From Desulfobacteraceae bacterium (GTDB lineage: Bacteria; Desulfobacterota; Desulfobacteria; Desulfobacterales; Desulfosalsimonadaceae), in contig JAABUA010000006.1 of the NCBI GenBank assembly GCA_011389515.1, positions 1 through 64,000 on the forward strand: DNA of 64,000 nt, in the 5' to 3' direction. Position numbers and translations under genes: made by a program. Of the stretch, positions 16,924 through 26,812 are shown piece after piece. The notes under the pieces are model-generated. The model made no database searches, was not told where the DNA came from, and saw only the letters and a program-made list of their open reading frames with translations. The first letter of the stretch is position 1; each line of letters starts with the position of its first letter.

Positions 16924-18903
16924 TTAATTTATATCAGAGGACACCATTACAGGCGGCTTCGTATCGTTGATAAACGTTCTTATCCCTTCGACAATGCCGT
17001 TGCACAATGCCCTTTGATACTCCGGATCCATAAGCCGCCGGCTCTCTCTCGGATTGCTGATAAAACCGGTTTCGATGAGTATCGAAGGCATATGCGCCCC
17101 CAAAAGGACATAAAACGGCGCATACTTGACGCCCCTGTCGTGTGTCGGGTTATATTGGGCGGACACTTTCCCCACCACCGATTTCTGAATATAGGTGGCC
17201 AGTCTGCTTGATTCATTGATCTTGGCGTTGCGCATCAGGTCATTTAGAATTTCCTGCAATTCACTGATATTTTTTTCCGAAGTGGCGTTTTCCCTTGCCG
17301 CAACGGCGATTGACTCATTATCCGTGGTCAGGTTCAGAAAATAGGTTTCAATCCCGCGGGCATTTCTGTTTCTTGACGAATTGGCGTGAACGGAAATAAA
17401 AAGATCGGCCCTGTGCGTATTTGCGATGGCCGTCCGCTCCTCCAGGGTCAGATACTTATCGGTTGACCGGGTCATGACGATCTCGAGCCCCAAATCCCTT
17501 TTGAGCTTATTGGCAAGCATCAGTGAGATGTCAAGATTGATATCTTTTTCATAAATACCCGATATGGCGCCGGGTGCCCCGGGGTCCCGGCCGCCGTGCC
17601 CCGGATCGATAACCACCCGCCGAACGCCCAAAGCAAGCTGGCGGGCAATTGAGGCGGCCCCGACATCCGTTTCGATCTCTCCGGTATGGTAGGTTTCGGC
17701 ATGATGCACGGCTGCCGGCGGCTTCTCGGCCACCCCGCGGACGTCGATGACGATCCGGAACGGATTTTTAAGAGCAAACACATTGTAGTCTTCAAAGGAT
17801 TTCATATCAACAACCACCCTTACCGTATCCGGCGTGAACTGTCCGGCCCGCACATCCTTCAGGTGCGCATCATCAATAGCGATTCTGCGCTCTATGGATT
17901 CGGAAAGGCGGCTTTTTTTCAGATCCACGTACAGCCGTTCATGGTGCAGGTTGATGGAGGGATCTTTTTTTAAGAAGTTGTTGATGTAGCCCGTTTCCTG
18001 GTTGGCGTCTATAACGATCCGGGTATAATCCGGATTCGACCAGTACCGGATTCCCGTAACCGTTGTCGGATCTCCGATTGCGGGAGATTTGGCCTTTCGA
18101 TCCCTTGACGCTACTACTTCTCCGGATGTCGTATCCCTCCCGGTTAGCCTGGCGATGGGATCATCCGGAGAGGACCTGCTTCTTATGGAGACTTCCGCAC
18201 GCTCGCGGTACGCGCTGTCCGGGTACTTTCTGACGACCTCCCTGAATATATTTTCGGCTTTCTGTTCGTCCGCCGGACTGTAGGAATGGCTGTAGAGCTC
18301 CCGGTACAACTCGCCCGTGCGAAACAGGCCTGCCGCTGCCCACGGACCTGCCGGATCGATCTCATTTACTTTCTCGAATTCATGGATTGTTTTCAGCCAG
18401 TATGAACGATATTTCTGCTTTTCCGGGGATCGCTTCAGATCATCGTACATTGCCTCGGCCGTAAAATATTGGCTTTTTGCCTTTGCCGTCAGGTCACGCT
18501 GCCCGGGCCCTCCCGCAATGATTTTCAAATCCGACGCCGCCCTTTTGCTGTATTCGCTTCGGGGATAGTCGTTTTTCACCTGCTCCAGCAATGACCGGGC
18601 GGTATTCAGATCGGATGGTTTGTGAGACGCACCGTGAAGTTCCCGGTAAAGGCGTCCGGTCATGTAAAGCCCCGCTGCCGCCCAGGGCCCGTCGGGGTCC
18701 ACCTTGTATACCGATTCAAACTGACGGATACAATCAAGCCAGTAACTTCGATACTTCTGCTTCTGGGCGTCCTCCATGAGATTTTTGTAGCATGATTCGG
18801 CCTCGAAAAAGCGCTGGGAAGGAGACGCCCCGGTTGTGGCGCACGAACACAGAACCAGAATCGCACAGAATAAAATTGCGGGGAAAAATTCACGTTTTGT
18901 CAT
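16924..18903 (-). CDS. N-acetylmuramoyl-L-alanine amidase lipoprotein with AMIN domain and duplicated N-terminal repeats
   Basis: A 659-residue envelope protein. The ATG at 18903 gives a lipoprotein signal peptide ending LVLCSC; an upstream in-frame ATG at 18972 would bury it. Two copies of a roughly 95-residue tetratricopeptide-like unit follow, each with KYRSYWL, FE, DPxGPWAAAGL and LYRELY/H blocks (about 40-115 and 140-215). An AMIN domain (about 290-400) and an Amidase_3 domain (about 430-650) complete it, with zinc motif VVIDPGHGGRDPGAPG and catalytic-region ILIETGFISNPRES. AmiC-type enzymes split septal peptidoglycan during division. The lipid anchor and TPR-like arms are unusual additions. 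Confidence 0.88.
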   Translation of the reverse strand: MTKREFFPAILFCAILVLCSCATTGASPSQRFFEAESCYKNLMEDAQKQKYRSYWLDCIRQFESVYKVDPDGPWAAAGLYMTGRLYRELHGASHKPSDLNTARSLLEQVKNDYPRSEYSKRAASDLKIIAGGPGQRDLTAKAKSQYFTAEAMYDDLKRSPEKQKYRSYWLKTIHEFEKVNEIDPAGPWAAAGLFRTGELYRELYSHSYSPADEQKAENIFREVVRKYPDSAYRERAEVSIRSRSSPDDPIARLTGRDTTSGEVVASRDRKAKSPAIGDPTTVTGIRYWSNPDYTRIVIDANQETGYINNFLKKDPSINLHHERLYVDLKKSRLSESIERRIAIDDAHLKDVRAGQFTPDTVRVVVDMKSFEDYNVFALKNPFRIVIDVRGVAEKPPAAVHHAETYHTGEIETDVGAASIARQLALGVRRVVIDPGHGGRDPGAPGAISGIYEKDINLDISLMLANKLKRDLGLEIVMTRSTDKYLTLEERTAIANTHRADLFISVHANSSRNRNARGIETYFLNLTTDNESIAVAARENATSEKNISELQEILNDLMRNAKINESSRLATYIQKSVVGKVSAQYNPTHDRGVKYAPFYVLLGAHMPSILIETGFISNPRESRRLMDPEYQRALCNGIVEGIRTFINDTKPPVMVSSDIN

Positions 18904-18937
18904 ATAAACACTTTTGCCTGGTAAGTGCGGGTCTTCC

Positions 18938-21622
18938 CTAATTGCGTCGCTGCCTGCCGGATTGTTTTTCAATGGCCGCTTTGACTTTTTCCTGGAGCAT
19001 GTTCAGGGTGTTTATTGCCTCTAAAGGGGTCATTCGGGCAATATCGATCTGCATCAACTGCTCCGTAATGATCTCTTCGGGCGGTCGGAAAAGGGAAAGC
19101 TGCCTGTAGCCTTCCCCTTCGGATACGTTGTTCTTTTTTTCACATCGATTTTTTTTCCGGTTTTTATCTTCGGCGCTCTCCTCAATACCGCAGAGCACCT
19201 TGCGGGCGCGCTCTATAACTGTTTCCGGCATTCCGGCGAGGCGCGCCACCTGTATGCCGTAGCTCTTGTTTGTTGCCCCTTTTTCGAGCTTGTGAAGAAA
19301 AACGATTTCATCACCCGACTGTTTGACCGCGATATTATAATTTTTCACACGGGGCCTGGTTTTTTCCAGCTCCGTCAGTTCGTGATAATGCGTTGCAAAA
19401 AGCGATTTTACACCGGTATCGCGAAGATCGTGCAGGTATTCGGCCACCGCCCGGGCGATACTCAAACCATCATACGTGGATGTTCCCCTGCCGATTTCGT
19501 CCATAATCACCAGGCTATGGGGGCCCGCGTTGTTGACAATGTTGGCGGTCTCCTCCATTTCAACCAAAAATGTACTTTTCCCCATGGAGAGATTATCAAG
19601 GGCGCCGACCCTCGTAAATATGCGGTCTGTGATGCATATATCGGCATTTTCCGCCGGAACAAAGGATCCGGCCTGGGCCATGATCACCATGAGCGCCACC
19701 TGGCGCAGCACAGTTGATTTTCCGGCCATATTGGGTCCGGTGATAATAAGGACCTGGTTTCTGGTGTTGTCCATGTAGATGCTGTTTGGCACGAAGCGCA
19801 TGCCGGGGTTCAGCTTTTCAACAACGGGATGACGGCCCTCTTCAATATGGATAATCCCCTTACTGTTGATTTTCGGACGGCAGTAGCCGTTTTTTTCCGA
19901 TAGTTCCGCCATGGCCGTTACTACATCCACCTGTGAAATGAATCCGGCCGCTTCCTGGAGGGTTTTGCTTTCCGCCACGACCGCAGAACGCAACTGCTGA
20001 AAAATTTCGTACTCCAGCGCAGCGCGCCGTTCCTGCGCCGTCAGGACCTTTGTTTCAAAGTCCTTCAGCTCTTCCGTAATATATCGCTCCGCGTTGACCA
20101 GCGTCTGTTTGCGCACGTAATCGCCTGGCACGGATGGCAGATGTGTTTTGGATACTTCAATGTAGTAGCCGAAAACTTTGTTGTAGCGTACTTTCAGCGA
20201 GTTTATTCCAGTACGCTCCTTTTCCCTTGCCTCGATGCGCGCAATAAAGGCTTTTCCATCCCTGGCGATTTCAATAAGCTCATCAAGACGCGGATCGTAA
20301 CCCAATCGGATCATGAAGCCTTCGGTAACGGTCTGGGGAGGATCATCCACCACCGCTTTTTCAATGTCCCCCGCCAGCCTGTAGATCGATTCGAATTTCC
20401 CTTCATCGGCCTGCAACAGGCCCTCAAATTCCTTCAGGACCGAAACAATATCCGGCAGTGCACCGATGGAACGGCAAAGAGCCGCAAGATCCCTGGCGTT
20501 GGCCTGCCCCATGGCAATCCGGCCTGCAAGCCGCTCCATGTCAGAAACGCTCTTAAGGGCGCTGCGGACCTGTTTTCTTTCATTGCCAAGCACCGACATC
20601 TGCTCCACAGCATCCTGGCGGATCAAAATGGACGCTTCATCCATAAGGGGATACCGCAGCCATTGCATCAGCAGGCGCCCCCCCATGGCGGTAATGGTCA
20701 TATCCATGACGCCCAGAAGGGAATTTTTGCGCCCCCGGGTTTGAATCTCCGCCACCAGTTCCAGGTTCCGGCAGGTGATGTCGTCGATCAGAAGGTAATT
20801 TTCCAGGCTGTAGGTTTCAAGCTGCCTGAGATGGACGAGTTTTTGTTTCTGGGTCTCTTCAATGTAATGCAAAAGCGCACCGGCGGCACTGACCGCTGCT
20901 GGAAGATTTTCACACCCGAAACCCTCAAGGCTCCTGGTATTGAACTGATCCATGATTTTGCGGCGCGCGGAGGCATGGTCAAAACTGTCATCGTTCACAT
21001 ACTGGATATTTACATTGGGGAATGCATCGTGAAACGCGGCATAATGAGGGTTTTCCCTTGCTGAATCGGGAAGCACGACTTCACGGGGCGATATACGGCG
21101 GGATTCATCCAGGAGAAGTGCGGCACCTGCACTCTGGGTTGTGCGGAAAGTTCCCGTTGACAGGTCGAGGCATGAAAGCCCGCAATCTTTACCATCGTGG
21201 TATACCGATAGGAGATAGTTATTGGAGCGCTCATCGAGCAGCTCGCTGTTCAAAACCATCCCCGGTGTTACCACGCGGACGACTTCCCTTTTTACAAGCC
21301 CCTTTGCAGCCCGGGCATCTTCGGTCTGGTCGCATACGGCGACCCGGAAGCCTTTTTCTATGAGCCGGCCGATATAAGTGTCCGCCGCTTTTACGGGGAC
21401 GCCGCACATGGGCACCGGCGACGATTCGTTCTTGTTCCTTGCCGTCAGGGCGATTTCAAGCTCGCGGGAAGCGACCCGGGCATCCTCATAAAACATCTCA
21501 TAAAAATCACCCATCCGGTAAAAAAGAATGCAGTCGGCATAGGCTTCTTTGATTTCCAGATACTGCCTTATCATAGGTGTCATTTTCGGTGTTGTCTTGA
21601 GCGCTTCTTTTGTTTCACCCAT
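18938..21622 (-). CDS. mutS: DNA mismatch repair protein MutS
   Basis: An 894-residue MutS that recognises mismatches and recruits MutL. All expected parts are present: N-terminal mismatch-reading domain with GDFYEMFYEDA (the Phe-x-Glu contact), connector and core domains, and an ABC-type ATPase with Walker A GPNMAGKST, the VGALDNLSMGKSTFLVEM signature and Walker B LVIMDEIGRGTSTYDG. Length is near the usual 850-900. The end lies 34 bases before the amidase gene. Full and uninterrupted. Confidence 0.97.
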   Translation of the reverse strand: MGETKEALKTTPKMTPMIRQYLEIKEAYADCILFYRMGDFYEMFYEDARVASRELEIALTARNKNESSPVPMCGVPVKAADTYIGRLIEKGFRVAVCDQTEDARAAKGLVKREVVRVVTPGMVLNSELLDERSNNYLLSVYHDGKDCGLSCLDLSTGTFRTTQSAGAALLLDESRRISPREVVLPDSARENPHYAAFHDAFPNVNIQYVNDDSFDHASARRKIMDQFNTRSLEGFGCENLPAAVSAAGALLHYIEETQKQKLVHLRQLETYSLENYLLIDDITCRNLELVAEIQTRGRKNSLLGVMDMTITAMGGRLLMQWLRYPLMDEASILIRQDAVEQMSVLGNERKQVRSALKSVSDMERLAGRIAMGQANARDLAALCRSIGALPDIVSVLKEFEGLLQADEGKFESIYRLAGDIEKAVVDDPPQTVTEGFMIRLGYDPRLDELIEIARDGKAFIARIEAREKERTGINSLKVRYNKVFGYYIEVSKTHLPSVPGDYVRKQTLVNAERYITEELKDFETKVLTAQERRAALEYEIFQQLRSAVVAESKTLQEAAGFISQVDVVTAMAELSEKNGYCRPKINSKGIIHIEEGRHPVVEKLNPGMRFVPNSIYMDNTRNQVLIITGPNMAGKSTVLRQVALMVIMAQAGSFVPAENADICITDRIFTRVGALDNLSMGKSTFLVEMEETANIVNNAGPHSLVIMDEIGRGTSTYDGLSIARAVAEYLHDLRDTGVKSLFATHYHELTELEKTRPRVKNYNIAVKQSGDEIVFLHKLEKGATNKSYGIQVARLAGMPETVIERARKVLCGIEESAEDKNRKKNRCEKKNNVSEGEGYRQLSLFRPPEEIITEQLMQIDIARMTPLEAINTLNMLQEKVKAAIEKQSGRQRRN

Positions 21623-21666
21623 TTATAGAGGCATCCTGTATCCGGCATTCAGGCTTTCAGGTTGTA

Positions 21667-22059
21667 TCATGCACGGGAAATCTCCGCATCCACGGCTTTT
21701 TCCCTGTCCGCAGCATTGACCGCATCCATGCCGCCGCCTCCGCATCCCGCAAGGGCTGCAAGCCTGGATTCCATTTCATCGATCTGTTTTTGGTCCTCAT
21801 TGATTTTTTCATTTAACGCCTTGATGGTTTTCCGCTTTTTGTACCCATATGAAAACGTCACGATAAGCGATACGAGAAAACCAATGATAAAGACACCCAG
21901 AAAATATATCAGATTGGGAAGTGCCCTGGACTCGGTCTCAAAAAAATAAAGATCGATGCCAATACTTTGTTCAGTCATAAAATATTCATTGTTCTGGTAT
22001 ATGAAAGTCGCCAGGACAGCAATGATGAGTATCCACAACAAGTATTTTATCTTCTGCAT
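21667..22059 (-). CDS. LapA-like two-helix membrane protein
   Basis: A 130-residue inner-membrane protein of the LapA/DUF1049 kind: a first membrane helix at 5-21 (YLLWILIIAVLATFIYQN), a short periplasmic loop containing the family-like IDLYFFETESRALPN, a second helix at about 52-72 (IYFLGVFIIGFLVSLIVTFS), then a basic patch and a cytoplasmic coiled coil (KALNEKINEDQKQIDEMES). In E. coli LapA works with LapB in lipopolysaccharide assembly control, but no lapB homologue is adjacent and the function here is open. Confidence 0.72.
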   Translation of the reverse strand: MQKIKYLLWILIIAVLATFIYQNNEYFMTEQSIGIDLYFFETESRALPNLIYFLGVFIIGFLVSLIVTFSYGYKKRKTIKALNEKINEDQKQIDEMESRLAALAGCGGGGMDAVNAADREKAVDAEISRA

Positions 22060-22258
22060 GCGTATCTCCTTTGACCTGTATATTTATCAAATTGAATAGC
22101 GATAACTTTTCTATGCAGCGTCCAGCCCGTAGAAACACTTCCGAAAGACTGTTTTACCTTAATTTCAATAACTCATACTGACGGTTTTACAAAAAAAACT
22201 CAACCGTTTTTTCCGTCGAAACGCAAGATCCGAAACGTCCCCATAGTCAGGTATCGGT

Positions 22259-23440
22259 TCAGGGCCTGGCTTTCACCTTTGGCCGACGGTTTTCGGGCAC
22301 CTGCTCCAGAAAATACTGGTCCGTCATGCCGGCCAGGAAGTCTCTCACGATATGGGCGGGCTGTCGGCGGGACAGGTATTTTTCCGACATGGCGTCAATG
22401 AAGCTGCCATAAATCGGGGACTCGGGATTCCTTTTTTCTATATCGGCAATGTATCGTTCGAACAACTGTCTGAAAATGCTTCCGATGGTTTCCAGATCCG
22501 CCTTGAAGGTAGGATTGGTATAAATGCGCTCATAGTTAAACTGCTTCAAAAGGGCCAGGGCCGCTGACACCTCTTCTGAAAACGCCACATATGGCTTGCC
22601 CGAGCTGTTTCTTATGACATCCGTAACCAGGCTGTATACGATTGTGCCGTTTGTATTTCCCAGCTTTTCCACACACCTTTCCGGCAGGTCGTCCCGCCGG
22701 ATCAGATCGAGGCGTATGGCGTCCTCGATATCCCTGCCCACGTAACTGATGGCGTCTGAAAAACGCACAACGCACCCCTCGAGCGTCATGGGGATAAGGC
22801 TGTCTGCCTTCCCGGCGGTCTTTTGCGCCAATTCCTGTTCATGATCGGCAAATGTTTTGCCCGATTGCGGGGCCAGCTTCCGGTCATGGGTTTCCCCGTC
22901 ATGGCACAAGATGCCGTCTATTGTCTGAAGGCACAGGTTCCAACCCTTTCCTTTCCGCTCCACCCTTTCGAGGAATTCCACGCTTTGCACATTGTGATGG
23001 AATTCTCCGATCCCGTGCTCACGGCACAGTGCGGACAAAAATCTTTCTCCATCATGCCCGAAGGGCGTATGCCCGATATCATGGCCGATGGCAATCGCTT
23101 CGATCAGATCCTCGTTCAGGCCGAGGTAGCGACCGATGGTCCTTGCCACCTTGGAAACCAGCTGCACATGGAGCATCCGGTGCGTGATATGATCGTTTCG
23201 CACCAGATAGAAAACCTGCGTCTTGTCGATATAGCGGCTGTATGCAAGGGAATGCAGTATCCTGTCCACATCTACTGCGAAATTCAGGCGATAATCCGTT
23301 TCAAGCCTTTTTTCCGGATTTTTGCGGAGACCCTTCTCGCTGAAGGTCGCATTTCCGGACAAAATATTTCTCTCCCGATTTTCGACGATCGCGCGAAGAC
23401 CGTCCGGTTCCGATCGATTTTCAAATTTGCCGTTTTTCAA
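22259..23440 (-). CDS. dgt: Deoxyguanosinetriphosphate triphosphohydrolase-like protein (HD superfamily)
   Basis: Hydrolyses dNTPs, classically dGTP, to nucleoside and triphosphate. HD-domain metal residues are visible: THRMLHVQLV, then AIGHDIGHTPFGHDGE, and a later aspartate in RFSDAISYVGRDIEDA. The N-terminal RLNFAVDVDRILHSLAYSR segment is typical. It is 393 residues, shorter than E. coli Dgt and closer to the common dGTPase-like protein. Its start overlaps the end of the ATP-grasp gene by 20 bases, so they are probably co-transcribed. Confidence 0.88.
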   Translation of the reverse strand: MKNGKFENRSEPDGLRAIVENRERNILSGNATFSEKGLRKNPEKRLETDYRLNFAVDVDRILHSLAYSRYIDKTQVFYLVRNDHITHRMLHVQLVSKVARTIGRYLGLNEDLIEAIAIGHDIGHTPFGHDGERFLSALCREHGIGEFHHNVQSVEFLERVERKGKGWNLCLQTIDGILCHDGETHDRKLAPQSGKTFADHEQELAQKTAGKADSLIPMTLEGCVVRFSDAISYVGRDIEDAIRLDLIRRDDLPERCVEKLGNTNGTIVYSLVTDVIRNSSGKPYVAFSEEVSAALALLKQFNYERIYTNPTFKADLETIGSIFRQLFERYIADIEKRNPESPIYGSFIDAMSEKYLSRRQPAHIVRDFLAGMTDQYFLEQVPENRRPKVKARP

Positions 23441-24206
23441 CCATCTCCTCCATCATCTTTGAATAATCAATTCCCGCTTCAACCAGTCCCTGGCGACCAT
23501 ATTTCATATTCGCCTCCAGGACGTAGTACCTGCTGTCATGCCGGCAGATATCAAGGCCTACATCATCCCACCCGCATCCCGCAGTTGTATGAAGTGCAAG
23601 CGCCTTTGCCTCTTCGGGAACAGGGTCAAAACAGATGCGCCCCTTCTGCCCCAGGTTGGTCCGGAATTCCCCTGGAGATGCAATCCGCCAGTAGGCACAG
23701 ATAATCCTACCGCCGATCACGACGATTCGCATATCCCTGTCAATGGGGAAGTACTCCTGGATATATGCCGGCCGGGATATTTCCAGATAACGATTCAACT
23801 CCGCCCCGTTTTTCAAAAGGAAAACCCCCCGGCCCAGGGCGGACCCCCTGGGGATCTTTCCCACCATGGGAAAATCAAAATGAAAAAGAACCTTTTCAAA
23901 ACTTTTTTTCCCATAAAACGTACGGGTTTTGGGTACGGGCACCCCCATCAGCGCAAAAAGGGCGGACTGCTTAATCTTGTCCTGTACGAAACGGTACGTA
24001 TGAACACTTGGAAAAATCGGTTTGCCCGTTGCGGAAAACATGTCCGCATAAAAAGTGGAAGGGTAATATATCTTCGGGGCATTGCGGATCAGGTCTTTTT
24101 CTTCCGGAGAATAATCGGAAAAATTGGGGCGAACACCCAGGGTGATGACATTACAGCAGTTTCTCAGGCGCCCTTCAAGGGCGATATTGCATTGGCCGGT
24201 ATGCAT
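23421..24206 (-). CDS. RimK-like ATP-grasp protein
   Basis: A 261-residue ATP-grasp enzyme of RimK style, expected to join a carboxylate to an amine or thiol using ATP. Visible are the pre-ATP-grasp strand, the ATP-lysine region FPMVGKIPRGSALGRGVFLL, the adenine hinge YIQEYFPIDRDMRIVVIGG and the metal-binding end VGLDICRHDSRYYVLEANMK. The N-terminal part is short for the family. The start may lie a little downstream, since the first residues (MHTGQCNIALEGRLRNCC) are not typical. Substrate unknown; neighbours give no hint. Confidence 0.72.
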   Translation of the reverse strand: MHTGQCNIALEGRLRNCCNVITLGVRPNFSDYSPEEKDLIRNAPKIYYPSTFYADMFSATGKPIFPSVHTYRFVQDKIKQSALFALMGVPVPKTRTFYGKKSFEKVLFHFDFPMVGKIPRGSALGRGVFLLKNGAELNRYLEISRPAYIQEYFPIDRDMRIVVIGGRIICAYWRIASPGEFRTNLGQKGRICFDPVPEEAKALALHTTAGCGWDDVGLDICRHDSRYYVLEANMKYGRQGLVEAGIDYSKMMEEMVEKRQI

Positions 24207-24217
24207 GCGGGCTGGCC

Positions 24218-25000
24218 TCAGTCACACCTGTTGTTTTCCGGCAGTTGTGGAACAAAGGCCTCTGGGGAGTAGGATACGTCAAACCAGGCGCGCTCCACCT
24301 TCAGCGTCATGGATGCCGTTTCATTTTCAATCTCCAGGACATCGGGAACCATATAACCGTCCACCACCCGTGTTGAGACGATTTGCACGCGGTATTTCAG
24401 GTCCTTAAAACCAAAAACCTCCACCATGGATACAGCGGCCATGTCAGATGAAAAGTAAATTTTTTCAACCACCCCGTAAAACCGCCGGTTCAATTTCATC
24501 ACGGGGCGGGATGAATAACCGGCATCCTCCATCCACGCGGCATCATGTGAAGCAATGGGAACACCGCCACCGAGCAGAATGACAAGATCGGCCACTTCCA
24601 TGTCGATTCCGGCCAACTGCCTGAGATTTGTTGCACGGCTGGTGTGCTTCCGGTAACAGCCGTTTTCAGAATAGATAAAATGACATTCTTTTCCATCGCA
24701 AATAAGCCTGGCCCCCGGCTGCCCCGCCAGGCCGATGGTTTCAATTCTGAGCTTCCGGTTCGGAACACCCAGCCATGCGCCCCGTATGGACCACGCCTCC
24801 CTCCCGGAGACAAAATACAGTTCGCCGATCCCCTTATATGGAGGGATCCCATCATTTGTCTGTTCAAGCCTTGCGATCTGGATTTCAGCAGGCACTGCTT
24901 TTTGTGCCGGCATATCCGGGACAAAAAGCCGTGCGCACCCCGGAACAAGCAAAACCAGAGTGAAAAAGAGAAAAATTGTCCGCGGCGCCGATAAAAACAT
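24218..25000 (-). CDS. Putative outer-membrane lipoprotein (LolB/DUF4292-like)
   Basis: A 260-residue protein with a lipoprotein signal peptide (FLFFTLVLLVPGCARL, lipobox VPGC), so it is probably lipid-anchored in the envelope. The rest is beta-rich and resembles the LolB/DUF4292 half-barrel class: GIGELYFVSGREAWSIRGAW, then RLICDGKECHFIYSENGCY, and a C-terminal IENETASMTLKVERAWFDV. It directly follows the TPR lipoprotein with no gap, suggesting the two form an envelope pair. A chaperone or assembly role in outer-membrane biogenesis is only inferred. Confidence 0.65.
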   Translation of the reverse strand: MFLSAPRTIFLFFTLVLLVPGCARLFVPDMPAQKAVPAEIQIARLEQTNDGIPPYKGIGELYFVSGREAWSIRGAWLGVPNRKLRIETIGLAGQPGARLICDGKECHFIYSENGCYRKHTSRATNLRQLAGIDMEVADLVILLGGGVPIASHDAAWMEDAGYSSRPVMKLNRRFYGVVEKIYFSSDMAAVSMVEVFGFKDLKYRVQIVSTRVVDGYMVPDVLEIENETASMTLKVERAWFDVSYSPEAFVPQLPENNRCD

Positions 25001-26785
25001 TTATTGATTCTTCAGGTTTTCTATCTTTTTCTGTATTTGCAGCATCTTCCCGGAGGCATCGACGGATTCCTCGGCGCTATCGCTTACGTCTATGGCAAGC
25101 AAAGCCCGCTTGTACACCGCCAAGGCATCCTCCTGTCTCCCCTGACTGAGGTAGGCATCGCCAAGATGCTCCAGTATTTCTGGATCTTCCGGCCTTTTTT
25201 CAGCCGCTTCTTTAAGGTATGACACCGCCTTTTCGATATCCCCCTTCTTGAAATAGACCCAACCCATGGAGTCCAGGATATAGCCGCTGTCGGGTTTGAT
25301 TTCCAGGGCCCGGCGGATCAGGTCTTCCGCCTCATCCAAATGAATCCCGCCCACTGCATAGGTATACCCCAGGTAATTTAATGCATCCGCATGTTCCGGG
25401 TCTATGGCGATGACGATCTTCATGTGCTCGATGGTTTTTTCGGAATCCCCGCTTTTGTCATAGGCCACACCCAAATCATAATGCAATTCGGTATTATCCG
25501 GATCATTTTCAAGATTTTGTCGCAACATGTCAATTGCGCCCTGGTAATTTCCCGCATCGATGTAAAAGGCGCCTAAAAACCGTGTAAACCTCAACCTGTC
25601 GGGATCGCTCAGCCGGTCTGCCTTTTCAAGCGCCTCCGTAAGGGCGCGGATTCCTTCTTCAGGCTGCTGCCTCTGGCTGTATATACCGGCTTTCTGGAGA
25701 ACCGAATCCACGTAGAACCGGGAGTCCACTCCAACCCGCTGCAGGTGAAAAAGCGCCTCATCCAAATTGCCTGCCAGATATTCGCTTATGCCCGCCAGGT
25801 AGTGAAGATCATTGTCTTCCGGAAGCCCCCTGAGCATTCCCTCAATGACGGAAACCGCGTCTTCATAGCGATTCTGGGAGAGCAGGTCCTGGACCACCGT
25901 ATCGATAACCGTCCGGTCTATGGCGGCCTTGACGCCCAGTTCTTCAAACAGGGCATCCGCTTTCCATTCATAATCGTTTTTCAGGTAAAGAAGCCCCAGC
26001 GCAATTGCCGCGGAGATGTCATCCGGATCCGCATGGACAATCTCTTCATAAATATCAATGACCTTATCGCTTTCATCGCTTTTGTCGTATATATTGACAA
26101 GCTCCAGTCGCGCATCCATGAAACCCGGTTCGATTTCCACCGCGCGGCGCAGCGACGCGATGGCCTTGTCCTTTTCCCCCGATCCGGCATAGGCCATTCC
26201 CAGGTAGTAATATCCGACGTATGCATCCGGATGTTTCTCCACAAGTCGATTGAATACGCTGATTGCACCGTCGTGAAGACCGTCCTGAAGATAAAGGCGG
26301 CCAAGCACGAGGTAAATGTTTTTTCGGTCCGGCGCTTTTTCAATCACGCTTTCATAGCGTTTTCGCGCACCTTCGAGATCGCCTTTGGACTGTCGTATGG
26401 AGCCTGCGATAATGAGCGCCTCGATATTGTCCGGCTGTATTTCAAGGATTTCTTCACAAAGCGCCAGTGCACGGTCTTTTTTGTCTATCTGAATATAAAC
26501 CAGTGCCAGTTCCTGCTTCAGCAGAACGACCTCCGTTTCCAGGGAAACGGCCTCCTCCAGAAACGCAGCGGCCCCCGCCATGTCATTGGCCTTGATCGAC
26601 CGCTGCGCAGCCAGGTAATAATAGTAGCTGCCCGGAGATTTCCTTGGTTGAAACATCGGCAATATTTCGTTATCCCCGTTCAATTCGATTTTCCCGTCCT
26701 CCTGCTTCAATGCAGCGCAGGCATTGATTGCAAAAAACAAGACAAACAGAATAAAAACGGCCAAACATTTTGGATAGTGAATCAT
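25001..26785 (-). CDS. TPR-repeat lipoprotein
   Basis: About 594 residues made almost wholly of tetratricopeptide repeats (at least ten recognisable, for example LGRLYLQDGLHDGAISVFNR, YYYLGMAYAGSGEKDKAIAS and LNYLGYTYAVGGIHLDEAE). The N-terminus MIHYPKCLAVFILFVLFFAI ends in a lipobox-like INAC, so it is likely a lipoprotein facing the periplasm. The ATG at 26785 is chosen; an ATG at 26797 and a GTG at 26809 are also in frame. It starts about 28 bases after the sigma-factor gene. TPR lipoproteins usually scaffold envelope complexes; the partner may be the LolB-like lipoprotein encoded next. Confidence 0.8.
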   Translation of the reverse strand: MIHYPKCLAVFILFVLFFAINACAALKQEDGKIELNGDNEILPMFQPRKSPGSYYYYLAAQRSIKANDMAGAAAFLEEAVSLETEVVLLKQELALVYIQIDKKDRALALCEEILEIQPDNIEALIIAGSIRQSKGDLEGARKRYESVIEKAPDRKNIYLVLGRLYLQDGLHDGAISVFNRLVEKHPDAYVGYYYLGMAYAGSGEKDKAIASLRRAVEIEPGFMDARLELVNIYDKSDESDKVIDIYEEIVHADPDDISAAIALGLLYLKNDYEWKADALFEELGVKAAIDRTVIDTVVQDLLSQNRYEDAVSVIEGMLRGLPEDNDLHYLAGISEYLAGNLDEALFHLQRVGVDSRFYVDSVLQKAGIYSQRQQPEEGIRALTEALEKADRLSDPDRLRFTRFLGAFYIDAGNYQGAIDMLRQNLENDPDNTELHYDLGVAYDKSGDSEKTIEHMKIVIAIDPEHADALNYLGYTYAVGGIHLDEAEDLIRRALEIKPDSGYILDSMGWVYFKKGDIEKAVSYLKEAAEKRPEDPEILEHLGDAYLSQGRQEDALAVYKRALLAIDVSDSAEESVDASGKMLQIQKKIENLKNQ

Positions 26786-26812
26786 ATCTCTCCACATATG
26801 TGCGCACACGCA

